Below, piece by piece: positions 1 to 9,908 of a stretch of 64,000 bases of DNA; position 1 is the stretch's first letter, and every line of letters begins with the position of its first letter. The notes below the pieces were generated by a model, which worked only from the letters and a program-made list of their open reading frames with translations, did not search any database and was not told the DNA's origin. Made by a program: the position numbers and the translations under genes. Where the stretch lies: positions 124,001-188,000 of the forward strand of contig JAKSDK010001037.1 of the NCBI GenBank assembly GCA_022360095.1. Reading direction: 5' to 3'. The DNA comes from Phycisphaerales bacterium. GTDB taxonomy: Bacteria > Planctomycetota > Phycisphaerae > UBA1845 > UTPLA1.

Positions 1-1
1 C

Positions 2-607
2 TTGACGCTCATCGTTACATTTCCGTCACTGTATGTATTCAACGCCCTGGTTGGTTGCAGGTTGGACTTTAGGGGCACGCTCCGCCTGTTGGTCGGCGCG
101 ATTGTGGTCAATCTTGCCGTGGCGGCTTCACTCGGACCGATCCTGGCATTTTTTACGGTGAGCACCAAGAGCTACGCTTTCATGATCGTGCTGAATGTTC
201 TGCTGCTGGCCATCGGCGGGATTGTGGGGCTGGGTTTCTTGTTACAAACACTTCGTCGTCTCGCCATGCTTGGCTACCATCTTGCGCGGCCGGTTGACTC
301 GACCGACGATCAGGTCACCGAAAAGTCAATTAACTCGAATAGCGACGAGACGGGCGATCACGGCCAACTGCCGGGTCCGTTGGACGCCGCCCTTCAAGAC
401 GAGTCATCCGAATCGTATGGAAAGGCGAATTCCATTTTTCGGGTTTGGGTGATTATTTATTCGCTCGTGGGTGTGCAAATGGGTTGGTTGCTTCGCCCTT
501 TTATTGGCGACCCGGATTTTGAGTTTCAATGGTTTCGAGAGAGAGAAGGCAACTTCTTTCTCGGCATCTTGGGATCCCTTAAAGAACTTTTTCAGGTTGG
601 AAGCTAA
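2..607 (+). CDS. Integral membrane protein of unknown function, 5' end outside window
   Basis: The frame is open from the window edge, so the N-terminus is missing; against the next gene about 75 residues are lacking. Visible are hydrophobic helices at about residues 1-15, 25-50 and 58-85, a polar linker (about 95-140), then a helix with the motif VGVQMGWLLRPFIGDP and an acidic/aromatic tail. The same FNxLxGxxLxF and QMGWxLRPFIG blocks occur in the following gene, so the two form a tandem paralogue pair. I know this as a bacterial inner-membrane family without an established function and assign none. Confidence 0.75.
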   Translation: MTLIVTFPSLYVFNALVGCRLDFRGTLRLLVGAIVVNLAVAASLGPILAFFTVSTKSYAFMIVLNVLLLAIGGIVGLGFLLQTLRRLAMLGYHLARPVDSTDDQVTEKSINSNSDETGDHGQLPGPLDAALQDESSESYGKANSIFRVWVIIYSLVGVQMGWLLRPFIGDPDFEFQWFREREGNFFLGILGSLKELFQVGS

Positions 608-646
608 GCCCAGGCATGTGAACCCTACTTTCTTGCGGGTAAGTGA

Positions 647-1303
647 ATGACGGCCCTGTTCGTCAAAGCGGATGACTTTCTTCGGGGGCGTGCTCCCTTT
701 GATCCAACGACCGCCGGCCGGACGCACGACCTGTTCTTGTTGGTCGTCGTCTTCGGCCCGGTGTATGGCGCGATCATGGGAAGCTATGCGGTGGATTCCG
801 CCGACCGGCTTCTCCAGGTGGTTTTCGCGGCGTCCAAGGTACCGCTGCTGTTGTTTACCACGAGCGTCATTTGCCTTCCTGGATTCTTTGTCCTCAATAC
901 CGTTCTGGGTCTTCGCGACGACTTTTCCACGACAATCCGCGCGATCGTTGCGGGACAGGCCGCCTTGAGCATCGTCCTTGCGTCACTCGCGCCCTTCACG
1001 CGATTCTTCTATTACTCCTCAAACAGCTATCAAAACGCAATTCTGTTCAATGCCTTCATGTTTGCGATTGCCACGGCGGCCGGACACATGGTGATGCTTC
1101 GTTATTATCGAATTCTCATTCGCCGCAATACAAAACATCGTATCGGCCTTTATCTGTGGCTTGGCCTTTACGCGTTTGTCGGCATGCAAATGGGCTGGAC
1201 GCTCAGGCCCTTTATCGGCAGTCCAGGTTCTCCCATACGCTTCTTTCGCGACGAACCCTTCACCAATGCCTATGTGGTCATATTCAGACTCTTTGCGGGC
1301 TAA
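647..1303 (+). CDS. Integral membrane protein, tandem paralogue of the preceding gene
   Basis: This is a 218-residue protein with a soluble N-terminal segment (about 1-25) followed by five or so hydrophobic helices, the pattern FFVLNTVLGLRDDF in the middle, and VGMQMGWTLRPFIGSP near the C-terminus. These blocks match the upstream gene in order and spacing, so the pair arose by duplication. It begins 39 bp after the upstream stop and is probably cotranscribed. The ATG at 647 has only a weak purine-rich stretch in front of it. Function is unknown; nothing catalytic is visible. Confidence 0.8.
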   Translation: MTALFVKADDFLRGRAPFDPTTAGRTHDLFLLVVVFGPVYGAIMGSYAVDSADRLLQVVFAASKVPLLLFTTSVICLPGFFVLNTVLGLRDDFSTTIRAIVAGQAALSIVLASLAPFTRFFYYSSNSYQNAILFNAFMFAIATAAGHMVMLRYYRILIRRNTKHRIGLYLWLGLYAFVGMQMGWTLRPFIGSPGSPIRFFRDEPFTNAYVVIFRLFAG

Positions 1304-1379
1304 TGCCAACCGGCGGAGACGGTCTCGCGTATGCGATAACCACGTTCAAGGAATTTTGCACGATTGCCAAACGGATGTG

Positions 1380-1952
1380 TCACCGTCCGGTGCACAAGCT
1401 CATCCCGATCGTCGTCAGAATTTCGCTCTCGTCGCTGGTTCCGGTGGAGCGCAGCTCGAACAGAGTCTGGTCCTCTACGAGGAGAACGATGACGGTGGAC
1501 ATGGGGGGGATGCCGCCGAAGATTAGCGCTTCGTTCAGACTTTCGATGATCCAGCCTTCCTGGCCCGAATCAAACAAGACGGGCTCGCTGCGAATGATCC
1601 GGTTTCCGAGCATGCGGAATTGTTCGACGCGCGCCGCGTCTCCAGCCAACTCCTCCAGAGTGCCGTCGCTAACGAAGCGCGCGGAGAACGAAATCTTCGC
1701 TGCGCTTGAACCCTGCTCGAACCACTGAGCGCCATTCGGAAACCCGGCGCTACCGACCGGGCCGACCAGGCCGTCGGGCGGGCTGAATCCTGCTCCGATG
1801 CCATCGTCGAAGAATGACGTCGAACAAGCGATCACCGGCTCGGTCGGCGTTGGTTGTGGTTGAGGCAAGGTTGGTGAGAAGATGACGCTCCTGCATCCGA
1901 ATGGCAATGCCACGATTGCCAGGGCGAGAAACGACAGAATCTGTCGAGACAT
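1380..1952 (-). CDS. Putative lipoprotein, unknown function
   Basis: The start at 1952 gives MSRQILSFLALAIVALPFGC, a classic type II signal peptide with Cys at about 20; an in-frame ATG five codons upstream is less likely. The mature part (about 170 residues) has a Pro/Thr linker (PQPQPTPTEP) and then a compact alpha/beta-looking region without a catalytic motif. It converges with the preceding membrane gene. I do not recognise the family; the prediction is an envelope-anchored protein. Confidence 0.7.
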   Translation of the reverse strand: MSRQILSFLALAIVALPFGCRSVIFSPTLPQPQPTPTEPVIACSTSFFDDGIGAGFSPPDGLVGPVGSAGFPNGAQWFEQGSSAAKISFSARFVSDGTLEELAGDAARVEQFRMLGNRIIRSEPVLFDSGQEGWIIESLNEALIFGGIPPMSTVIVLLVEDQTLFELRSTGTSDESEILTTIGMSLCTGR

Positions 1953-2128
1953 GACGAACACCCCCATAGAATCGCTTCCATGCTATCGCAATCGAGCGCC
2001 ACGGTTCAAGAGAGACCGAGGTATATAATTAGGGATGTCGTCGGGCAACCGGATTCGTTTGGTATTACAGGACGCTCCGAAGAACGACCGAGAATCTTCT
2101 GTGCGCGGTCCTTGTCTCGAGAGCCGGG

Positions 2129-3031
2129 TTACGCCTGCGCAAGTGGTCGGCCCGTGATGCGCTCATGGGCTTCAAGGTAACGAGCAGTCGTTGCCTCGAC
2201 GACGTCCGATGGCAGACGAGGAGCGGGATCGGTCTTGTCCCATTGACCCGCGTCACAGAGTTTTTGCAGGTGGTTGCGAACGAACTGTTTGTCAAAGCTG
2301 TCCTGATCACGACCTTCCTCATATTGGTCCGCAGGCCAGAAGCGGCTGGAGTCCGGAGTCAGCACTTCGTCGATCAGAAACAACTCGTTGTCGGCTTGGC
2401 CAAATTCGAACTTGGTATCCGCCAGGATGATTCCACGCGACCGTAGATACTCAGACGCTTCAGCATAAAGGGCGAGCGTCGTGTCACGAAGTCGCGTCAT
2501 GACTTCACGGCCCACCTGATTGCAGGCTTCTTCAAATGAAATATTCTCGTCGTGGCCGACCTCGGCCTTTGTGGAGGGGGTGAAAATGGGTTCCGGCAGC
2601 CGGCTGCACTGCTGAAGACCTGGAGGCAACGGGATCCCACAAACCGTCCCCTGGGCCTGGTATTCCTTCCAGCCGCTGCCGGCGAGATAGCCGCGCGCGA
2701 CGCATTCGATCGGCACGACGCTGGCTTTTCGGCAGACCATGGACCTGCCGCGAACCTGGTCGGCGACTGGTTCGAAGCCGTCAGGCACTTTGTCCTGGAC
2801 CACCTCGATCAGATGGTGTTGATATCGGTCGGCAAAACGGTCGAACCAGAATTCGGAGAGGGAGGTCAGGACGCTGCCTTTTTGAGGAATCGGGTCGGGC
2901 AGGACGCAATCGAAGGCACTGATGCGATCTGTTGCGATGATCAGCAGCCTTTCGCCTAAGTCATAGACATCACGAACTTTGCCGCGTTTGACCGGGTATT
3001 GTGAGACGTTGATTTCTCGTAAGGTTGGCAT
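2129..3031 (-). CDS. purC: Phosphoribosylaminoimidazole-succinocarboxamide synthase (SAICAR synthetase)
   Basis: PurC joins CAIR and aspartate with ATP to make SAICAR, the eighth step of IMP synthesis, in the cytoplasm. The 300-residue protein has the long (yeast/proteobacterial type I) architecture. It shows the N-terminal KRGKVRDVYDLG ATP-binding loop, TDRISAFDCVLPD, the ARGYLAGSGWKEY segment, PIFTPSTKAE, and the C-terminal LIDEVLTPDSSRFWP substrate-binding motif. All hallmark residues are intact. The start is the conserved MPTLREINVS. It stands alone here, with no other pur gene in the window. Confidence 0.97.
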   Translation of the reverse strand: MPTLREINVSQYPVKRGKVRDVYDLGERLLIIATDRISAFDCVLPDPIPQKGSVLTSLSEFWFDRFADRYQHHLIEVVQDKVPDGFEPVADQVRGRSMVCRKASVVPIECVARGYLAGSGWKEYQAQGTVCGIPLPPGLQQCSRLPEPIFTPSTKAEVGHDENISFEEACNQVGREVMTRLRDTTLALYAEASEYLRSRGIILADTKFEFGQADNELFLIDEVLTPDSSRFWPADQYEEGRDQDSFDKQFVRNHLQKLCDAGQWDKTDPAPRLPSDVVEATTARYLEAHERITGRPLAQA

Positions 3032-3237
3032 GTTTTACCACCGCTTTATTTTTCGAAGAAACTGGAATCACGATGAGCCGCACACCGTGTGTCGATGAAG
3101 GGAGCCTAGCGATAGGTCAGAGGATTCGTCAAGTCTCGCAGATATTTCTGCCGCGGTCAGCCCGGCGGGTCCTTTGAGGAAGGTGTGCGAAAGCCTTTAT
3201 CCATGGTATTTTTTTGAATTTCCCGGGCATGAAAACC

Positions 3238-3266
3238 TTGATTCCGAGAGAGTTGGTTGCTATTTT
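3238..3266 (+). promoter_or_regulatory. Candidate sigma70 promoter for the HU-like gene
   Basis: TTGATT (3238-3243) and TATTTT (3261-3266) are separated by 17 bp and lie about 75 bp before the HU-like start codon; AAGGAG (3330-3335) is the ribosome site. Only the hexamer match and spacing support it. Confidence 0.4.
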
Positions 3267-3341
3267 GTCCCATCGTTTTGCAGTCCATAACCGGAATTCA
3301 AAAGCGCTACGTATTAACGAACAAATTTTTAAGGAGTAATC

Positions 3342-3674
3342 ATGGCAAAGGCAATGAGCAAGACGGCGTTGATTCGCCAACTCGCGGAGAAGAACGACCT
3401 GACTCGCGCGCAGGTGGGCGAGTTTCTTGATACGTTGGCCACGACGGCGTACAAGGAAGCGAAGAACGGCTTTACCCTTCCCGGTTTTGGAAAGCTGGTG
3501 CTGCGTCATCGCAAAGCCCGGATGGGTCGGAATCCGGCGACGGGCGAGGCAATCAAGATACCCGCGAAAAAAGTTGTGAAATTCCGTGTGGCGAAAGCCG
3601 CCAAGGACGCCATTCTTGGCGATACCGGAGCCAAGAAGAAGAAAAAGAAAAAAACCACGAAGAAAAAGCGATGA
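3342..3674 (+). CDS. HU/IHF-family DNA-binding protein with lysine-rich tail
   Basis: This is a small nucleoid-associated protein of 110 residues. Residues about 5-88 match the HU fold: helical N-terminus (SKTALIRQLAEKNDLT), a GFTLPGFGKLVL strand pair, the DNA-contacting beta-arm with RMGRNPATGEAIKIPAK, and the VVKFRVAKAAKDAI C-terminus. HU usually ends there at about 90 residues. Here a tail of almost only Lys and Thr (KKKKKKKTTKKKR) is added, which should increase non-specific DNA binding. AAGGAG sits 6 bp before the ATG. The next plus-strand gene also carries a basic arm. Confidence 0.93.
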   Translation: MAKAMSKTALIRQLAEKNDLTRAQVGEFLDTLATTAYKEAKNGFTLPGFGKLVLRHRKARMGRNPATGEAIKIPAKKVVKFRVAKAAKDAILGDTGAKKKKKKKTTKKKR

Positions 3675-3707
3675 CAAGATCTCCGAGATCTTTGAAGGCG
3701 TATGCAA

Positions 3708-4136
3708 TCAGGGACCGTCGTGGTCCGTGCCTCCCGGTTGCGTATCGGCGATGCGCCGGGCGAGGCGTTCTGTGAGTTCTATGATCGCGTTGGTGGCACG
3801 AACGAACTGGGTGGCGAGACCTCTTGAGCTTTCGAGTTCCGCTTGGAGGCGGGCCATCAGTTCGGTCAGCCTTCCCAATTGGGAGCGAGCAAGCATGGTT
3901 TCGCGAATCCACTCTTCTTTGGTGGCGTATCGGCGCTCCGCCTGTTCGATCGATGCATCGATCCGCTTGCATTCGGCTTCGATTTTCTCGGTTCGGCGGT
4001 TGAGGACGGACTGGCTGGACCTTTGATCCTCGCGAATCGCCCTCAGATAGAGGATAATGGCGGTCAGCGGAACGCCGACGAGCGCCGACATCGTACCGAT
4101 GAGTGTGCCGGTGAGTTGCCAATCCACATTGGTCAT
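3708..4136 (-). CDS. Membrane-anchored coiled-coil protein, unknown function
   Basis: From the ATG at 4136 (GGAGG about 12 bp upstream) the protein has about 142 residues. One transmembrane helix lies near the N-terminus (about 7-32, TLIGTMSALVGVPLTAIILYL), followed by a long charged helical region (about 35-125) rich in Glu, Arg, Gln and Leu, probably a coiled coil. A longer antisense-like frame overlaps it but has no such features. It has no recognisable domain; a structural or scaffolding membrane role is only a guess. It converges with the HU-like gene. Confidence 0.65.
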   Translation of the reverse strand: MTNVDWQLTGTLIGTMSALVGVPLTAIILYLRAIREDQRSSQSVLNRRTEKIEAECKRIDASIEQAERRYATKEEWIRETMLARSQLGRLTELMARLQAELESSRGLATQFVRATNAIIELTERLARRIADTQPGGTDHDGP

Positions 4137-4430
4137 GATTTGCTGGACCCTCCGCATCATCGGCGCTAGGATGTCGAGCGTTCCTTACCCTCAAGGCGCG
4201 AGATAATCTTGCTCATCGTTCGGATCGGCGGATTTGCGGTGTGTTGGTCCGCTTGACTTGAGGCGGCGAGGACGCGATCCTGTTGCGTCTCCGGCCGTTG
4301 AGGCTGGGGAGCGACCGGGGTCCGGATGGTCGTGTTTGCCGGATGCTATGGAGCGATACCGGCATCGTCGCGGACGAAACGGTCCGTGGCACAAAGTAGT
4401 TTTGAAACCTTAATCAAGAGCGACGGGTCC

Positions 4431-5102
4431 ATGATGGCCACCTCTCGCAAGACAACTTCGAAAAAGGCGACCGCCTCCAAGGCTGCGGCCAAAAAGAAGA
4501 CGGCGAAGACGGCGAAGAAGGCGAAAGCCCCGGCTTCAAAAGCTGCGCGCGCCAAGAAGAAAACAGGAAACAAAATGACTTCGGCGAAAACCAAAGCGCC
4601 CAGCTCGGGCTCGGCCAAGGCCAAAGCAACGACGAAGAAGACCGCCACGAAAAAAGCGGCGAAGAAGGCTGTGGCCAAAGCCCCGGCCAAGCCTGCCAAG
4701 CCACCTAAACCCAAAAAACCCGCCGTCGACCCGGAACTGCTCAAGGTCATTCGAGACGCATTGGTCCGCCAGCGGAACGAACTCATGTCCGTGATGCAGA
4801 CGACGCAGGCACAACTGGCTCAAAAGGATGGCGACCTTGCAGATATCAGCGATCGGGCATCGGACGGTTTTGAGGATGAATTGGCCTTGGGCCTGATGAA
4901 GATCGAAGCTGCTCAGATTGACGACATCGAGGCCGCGATCCAGCGTGTCGATGACGGTGTCTACGGCCTTTGCGCGGACTGCGGAAAGCTCATTCCGCGC
5001 AAGCGACTGGAGGTCTTGCCGTTTGCTCAGCGATGTCTTGATTGCGAAGGTGTACGTGAACGAAAGGCCCGAATTCAGGATCGGTCCGACGAGGATGATT
5101 AA
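4431..5102 (+). CDS. DksA/TraR-type zinc-finger protein with histone H1-like N-terminal arm
   Basis: The ATG at 4431 (or 4434) gives about 223 residues. The first ~100 are almost entirely Lys, Ala, Thr, Ser and Pro (AKKKTAKTAKKAKAP type repeats), as in histone H1-like tails. Residues ~105-223 form a helical hairpin followed by the C4 finger LCADCGKLIPRKRLE...RCLDC, the DksA/TraR signature (RNA polymerase secondary-channel binding). The coiled-coil part has DISDRASDGFEDE, matching the DksA tip region only loosely. The fusion suggests a DNA-bound transcription regulator; that is inference. A strong terminator follows. Confidence 0.88.
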   Translation: MMATSRKTTSKKATASKAAAKKKTAKTAKKAKAPASKAARAKKKTGNKMTSAKTKAPSSGSAKAKATTKKTATKKAAKKAVAKAPAKPAKPPKPKKPAVDPELLKVIRDALVRQRNELMSVMQTTQAQLAQKDGDLADISDRASDGFEDELALGLMKIEAAQIDDIEAAIQRVDDGVYGLCADCGKLIPRKRLEVLPFAQRCLDCEGVRERKARIQDRSDEDD

Positions 5103-5175
5103 TCGTTGACCATCGCGTTCGGACTCATTGGGGTTCGAATAATCTAGCATCCATCGAATTTGCTTTGTTTTAGGC

Positions 5176-5209
5176 AAAGCCCCGGACAAGCCCGCCCGGG
5201 GCTTTTTTT
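5176..5209 (+). terminator. Intrinsic terminator after the DksA-like gene
   Basis: AAAGCCCCGG (5176-5185) pairs perfectly with CCGGGGCTTT (5196-5205) around a 10-nt loop, and the run of seven T (5203-5209) follows. It lies 73 bp after the DksA-like stop and just before the transporter gene. Confidence 0.85.
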
Positions 5210-5249
5210 GTATGATGGCGTTCAAGGAACAAATCAGCACGGACAACAA

Positions 5250-6686
<1,437 letters not shown>

Positions 6687-6878
6687 TTTCCTTTTATTCA
6701 TGGATCGCAGACGGTGCGGACCCGAATCGGATTTGTCGAGGTTTGCAGGAAGTCCTCTTCTTCATGAGTTCTCTCGGGGGCCGTTCGGGTTCTTTTGAGA
6801 GATGGGTGGCCGATCTCGATGTTGCCTTAGCGGTGGCCAGGCCGGGGTGTCTGCAAGCTGTCGATTGAGAGAAAATCA

Positions 6879-7496
6879 GTGCCATCGCTAATCTCACACT
6901 TGAGCCGACCCGAACAGCGGGAACTGTTCGATGATCTGAACTACTTGAATCTCCAAGAGATTCGTTTCTTTTGTAAGAAACATTCCATTCCCTATTCAAT
7001 TTGGGTGGAGACCAAGGACGGCCAGCGAACAAAAACGAAGGATACCGACAGGAAGTCCGTTGTGCTCGGTCGAGTTCGCCACTTTCTGAAAACAGGACGC
7101 GTTCTTGAGGCGACCTGTTTCGCCGCTGACGTGGTTCGCCTCATTGGTCCGCCCAAGAAACTCACCGCCCAACACCGACTCTATTACGGCTGGTACGACA
7201 AGAAGAACAAAGACATGATAAACCTGCTTCGCAGGCTGACCGGCGGTGAGTTTAGAAACGGTGCGATCGCACGGATACTCGCCAGGGAGTTCTGGACAAA
7301 CGGAAAGGCCCCGACGTTTGCCGAATTTGCCAGGGCATGGACGGAAGCCAATAAGAAGGGACTTTGGCCGCATCCGGAGGCGGCCTGGCTTACGGACCGA
7401 GCACGAAATCAGGCGGGGAGCGATTGGAAGGCCAAGCGTGAACGAAAGGCGAAAGCGGTTTTGAAGATCATCGGCGAGATTCCACCAGGCCGGTAA
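6879..7496 (+). CDS. Conserved protein of unknown function (SAP-like N-terminus)
   Basis: This 205-residue soluble basic protein lies 192 bp after tRNA-Phe. Residues 1-45 (LSRPEQRELFDDLNYLN, then EIRFFCKKHSIPYSI) resemble a SAP-like helix-extended-helix DNA-binding motif; the remainder is helical and Lys/Arg-rich. Similar proteins occur sporadically in unrelated bacteria, which, with the position beside a tRNA gene, fits lateral acquisition. No integrase or direct repeat is visible. The start at 6879 lacks a good Shine-Dalgarno. Function is unknown. Confidence 0.65.
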   Translation: MPSLISHLSRPEQRELFDDLNYLNLQEIRFFCKKHSIPYSIWVETKDGQRTKTKDTDRKSVVLGRVRHFLKTGRVLEATCFAADVVRLIGPPKKLTAQHRLYYGWYDKKNKDMINLLRRLTGGEFRNGAIARILAREFWTNGKAPTFAEFARAWTEANKKGLWPHPEAAWLTDRARNQAGSDWKAKRERKAKAVLKIIGEIPPGR

Positions 7497-7939
7497 GCTC
7501 ACCACTTATCGGTTTCACCGATCGGGTATTGACGAGACCTGCGTTGTTCAGACCGACACGACGAGTGTTCTCATAATTCGGTCTAAATCAGGCTTTGAGA
7601 CTTGGGTGGTCAGGAAGATGTACGCATTCGCTACGATCTGAGACATACGTCTCGTGACACGGTCAGGTCGGTTGCCGCACGATGGCAACGAATTGATACA
7701 GATGAATCTATTCGTATAAACCGCATTCTTGTTGAACTTCCGTCTTCCATCGTCGCAATCGCGATTACTATCGGTCTTTGCGTTTCTTCCGTCCCCCGGC
7801 GTCCACTGGTGCGGCCGTTGCACGAGATATGATCAGTGGGCGTTTCTTCAGGGCTCATGAAATGGAGATTGCTTGAATCGAAGGGTAGGCTCGGATAACG
7901 TACATTGTCTCAATTCACTCAGAAAGAGGGGAGCATACA
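7497..7939. other. Intergenic stretch without a supported gene
   Basis: These 443 bp have only short frames on both strands that mirror each other and lack signal peptides, domains or ribosome sites. The last part (AGAGGGGAG, about 7924-7932) is the ribosome site of the next gene. I see no RNA motif or repeat. Confidence 0.5.
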
Positions 7940-8995
7940 ATGAACGCGAAGCTCGATTGTTTTATTAACAAAGCCAAAGCCGTTTTGTGCATGTTGTTGG
8001 TACTGAACCTGCACATCCTGTGCGGCGGTTGCGGGCAGGAAATTCCGACGCCGACCGGCGGGATTGTCGTGCCGTTGGGACCGGGCCATGCCATAAGTCG
8101 TGCGCTGGCCGGGACGTCCTTTGAAGATGCCACGGCGTTGGAATACGACCATTTGGCCGGCTCCTTTCGATTGGTGTTTGCCGATCCCGGGAAACAATTG
8201 ACAGGTCGGCTCACGCGTGTTGGTTCGGAAACTGCGATTACGGAAGTTTCGTTCACCCACGAGGGTCGTTCGGCCACCATGCAATTGTCGCCATCGACGA
8301 AGCAGATCAAGTTGATCCGAACTTCCGGTGGGTTTGAATGGAAGCCGAAACGAGAGCTGACAGAGCGGGATGTTCCTCAGGACGTCAGCGGAGTGGATGC
8401 TTACATGGCCGCGAATTCCGAGCTGCTGCAGCTCGAGGACGAACTGGTCGGGAAGACGGACGCAGAATTCACCAATGTCGTATTTGCGGTGATCACGCTC
8501 ATCTGGTTGTCCTGCGCGATTTATTGTCCGATCTTTGTGTTGATCATTATCCTTCTCAATGCCATCGGCGACACGATTGACGGTCCGCCCGATCCGGCTC
8601 CGCCGCCGCCGCCCCCGCCCCCGCCGGGTGATGACAACGGCGACAACGGCGATGATAACGGCGACGATGACGATGACGGGGATGACAACGGTGACGACGA
8701 CGATGACGGGGGCGACAACGGCGACGATGACGACGACGGAGATGACAACGGTGACGACGACGATGATGGGGACGACAACGGCGACGATGACGACGACGGG
8801 GATGACAACGGTGACGACGACGACGATGGAGACGACAACGGTGATGAGGATGATGACGGCGACGACAACGGCGATGAGGACGATGACGGCGGTGACAACG
8901 ACGATGATGGCGGCAATGGCCTAGGCGTTGGCGGCGACGATGACGATGACGGCGACGACGATGATGACGGCGACGACGATGATGACGACGACTAA
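7940..8995 (+). CDS. Exported or membrane-anchored protein with hyper-acidic D/N/G repeat tail
   Basis: The 351-residue protein begins with a signal-like segment (about 12-32, ending LCGGC, possibly a lipobox). A globular part of unknown type (about 35-170) follows, then a strongly hydrophobic stretch (about 178-212, transmembrane), a run of nine prolines, and about 120 residues made almost only of Asp, Asn, Gly and a few Glu. The tail repeats DDNGDDDDDG about eight times. Such tails can bind Ca2+ or other cations or act as charged brushes; that is inference. Good ribosome site; terminator downstream. A smaller D/G tail occurs at 61.3 kb. Confidence 0.8.
   Translation: MNAKLDCFINKAKAVLCMLLVLNLHILCGGCGQEIPTPTGGIVVPLGPGHAISRALAGTSFEDATALEYDHLAGSFRLVFADPGKQLTGRLTRVGSETAITEVSFTHEGRSATMQLSPSTKQIKLIRTSGGFEWKPKRELTERDVPQDVSGVDAYMAANSELLQLEDELVGKTDAEFTNVVFAVITLIWLSCAIYCPIFVLIIILLNAIGDTIDGPPDPAPPPPPPPPPGDDNGDNGDDNGDDDDDGDDNGDDDDDGGDNGDDDDDGDDNGDDDDDGDDNGDDDDDGDDNGDDDDDGDDNGDEDDDGDDNGDEDDDGGDNDDDGGNGLGVGGDDDDDGDDDDDGDDDDDDD
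8629..8992 (+). repeat. In-frame 30-bp tandem repeat encoding DDNGDDDDDG
   Basis: The 3' third of the gene consists of 30-bp units (GATGACAACGGT followed by a GAC/GAT run and GGG or GGC), about eight recognisable copies with third-position variation, degenerating at both ends. Unit variation is mostly synonymous, suggesting selection on the protein rather than recent slippage. Confidence 0.85.
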
Positions 8996-9051
8996 CCTAG
9001 AGTCGAGCGTCTGATCAAAATCAGTCGCTATCTGAATCACTTCTTAATCAA

Positions 9052-9085
9052 AAGAGGGCCGTCCGGACGAGGGCGGCCCTCTTCT
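9052..9085 (+). terminator. Intrinsic terminator after the acidic-tail gene
   Basis: AAGAGGGCCG (9052-9061) pairs with CGGCCCTCTT (9074-9083), with a T-rich stretch (TTCTT) after the stem. It lies 56 bp after the stop codon. Confidence 0.8.
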
Positions 9086-9176
9086 TGCGCTTTTCTCTTG
9101 GCTTTCTTTCCCAAGAGGCACTGCATTGCGAACCTTAGAAGCGGTAGTTTCAGTTGTCGGCCTGTTCGCGGCGTGC

Positions 9177-9524
9177 CTACAGTGGCGACAGGAAAGCATA
9201 TTCCGGTTCCGCGATGGCAGGATGATGGGGGATCAGCTTGCCGCATTCAGGGCAGATGCCATTGACGTTTCCCCGAAGGTCGCAGCAACAGTCCGTGCAG
9301 AGGCCGCGACGATGCCGGTGGCAACTCCGGATAACGCGCACCAGGCCAAGGCTTGGAATCAGCACGAGCAGGCACCCGAGGAATGCCGTCCAAAAGGGGA
9401 CGTTCGAGGACGTCTCGGCCCACATGCTCAGCGCCGCTGTCATACCTAAGCTTATGGACGCGAAGACGGCTGTGGCACCAAATCGGAAGAGTCGTGGGAT
9501 TACACGGATGATCATGAGAATCAC
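9177..9524 (-). CDS. Small membrane protein with planctomycete-type zinc ribbon
   Basis: This 115-residue protein has two hydrophobic helices (about 12-33 and 42-65), a basic stretch (RSCHRHRRG) and a C-terminal zinc ribbon CTDC-CCDLRGN-VNG-ICPEC. The DLRGN...CPECG pattern is very common in Planctomycetes membrane proteins, usually as CxxCGYDLRGN; here GY is replaced by CC. Its role is unknown. It is transcribed convergently to the acidic-tail gene and stands alone. Confidence 0.72.
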   Translation of the reverse strand: MILMIIRVIPRLFRFGATAVFASISLGMTAALSMWAETSSNVPFWTAFLGCLLVLIPSLGLVRVIRSCHRHRRGLCTDCCCDLRGNVNGICPECGKLIPHHPAIAEPEYAFLSPL

Positions 9525-9908
9525 CTACTTAGCGAGTATCTTTCTCGTACTACGCCTGCCAAGTGTGATGGTTGCATGAAGTCATCAAGAAATTTGTTTT
9601 TTCTTCGGATCGGCGGATCGGCCGATCGGAGGGACGGATCCGTTTTGTCACCTTCAAAGGGTCATCCATATCGAATTTAGCGCGTTCCGAGTTACGGGGC
9701 GCCACATCGATTTTTCAAAGAAACCGGGGATCTTCTTTCTATTTTGGAGGGTCGCCCGTGTGGAGTTCACGAATTTGGGACAGGTGCGCGTGCGCGGCGT
9801 ACTTGATGGCATGCTTGTCGCTGCTCTTGGTTGACGGACTGTGCGGTCCGCGAGATCATGGTTATTTCGGTGATATTGGTCGTTTTTCTGGAAGAAGCGA
9901 GCGACGAA
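9525..9908. other. Intergenic region upstream of the dehydrogenase pair
   Basis: About 380 bp hold no supported gene. Around 9607-9635 there is a cluster of GATCGG repeats with some dyad symmetry (GGATCGGCGGATCGGCCGAT). An in-frame upstream ATG at 9858 would extend the next protein by 17 hydrophobic/acidic residues, but family alignment favours 9909. Confidence 0.4.

Noticed and set aside
3553..4194. 213-codon minus-strand frame
   Set aside because: Overlaps the HU-like gene and the coiled-coil protein; composition is that of a shadow frame.
8629..8992. CRISPR-like array
   Set aside because: Repeats are contiguous 30-bp units without spacers and continue an open coding frame.
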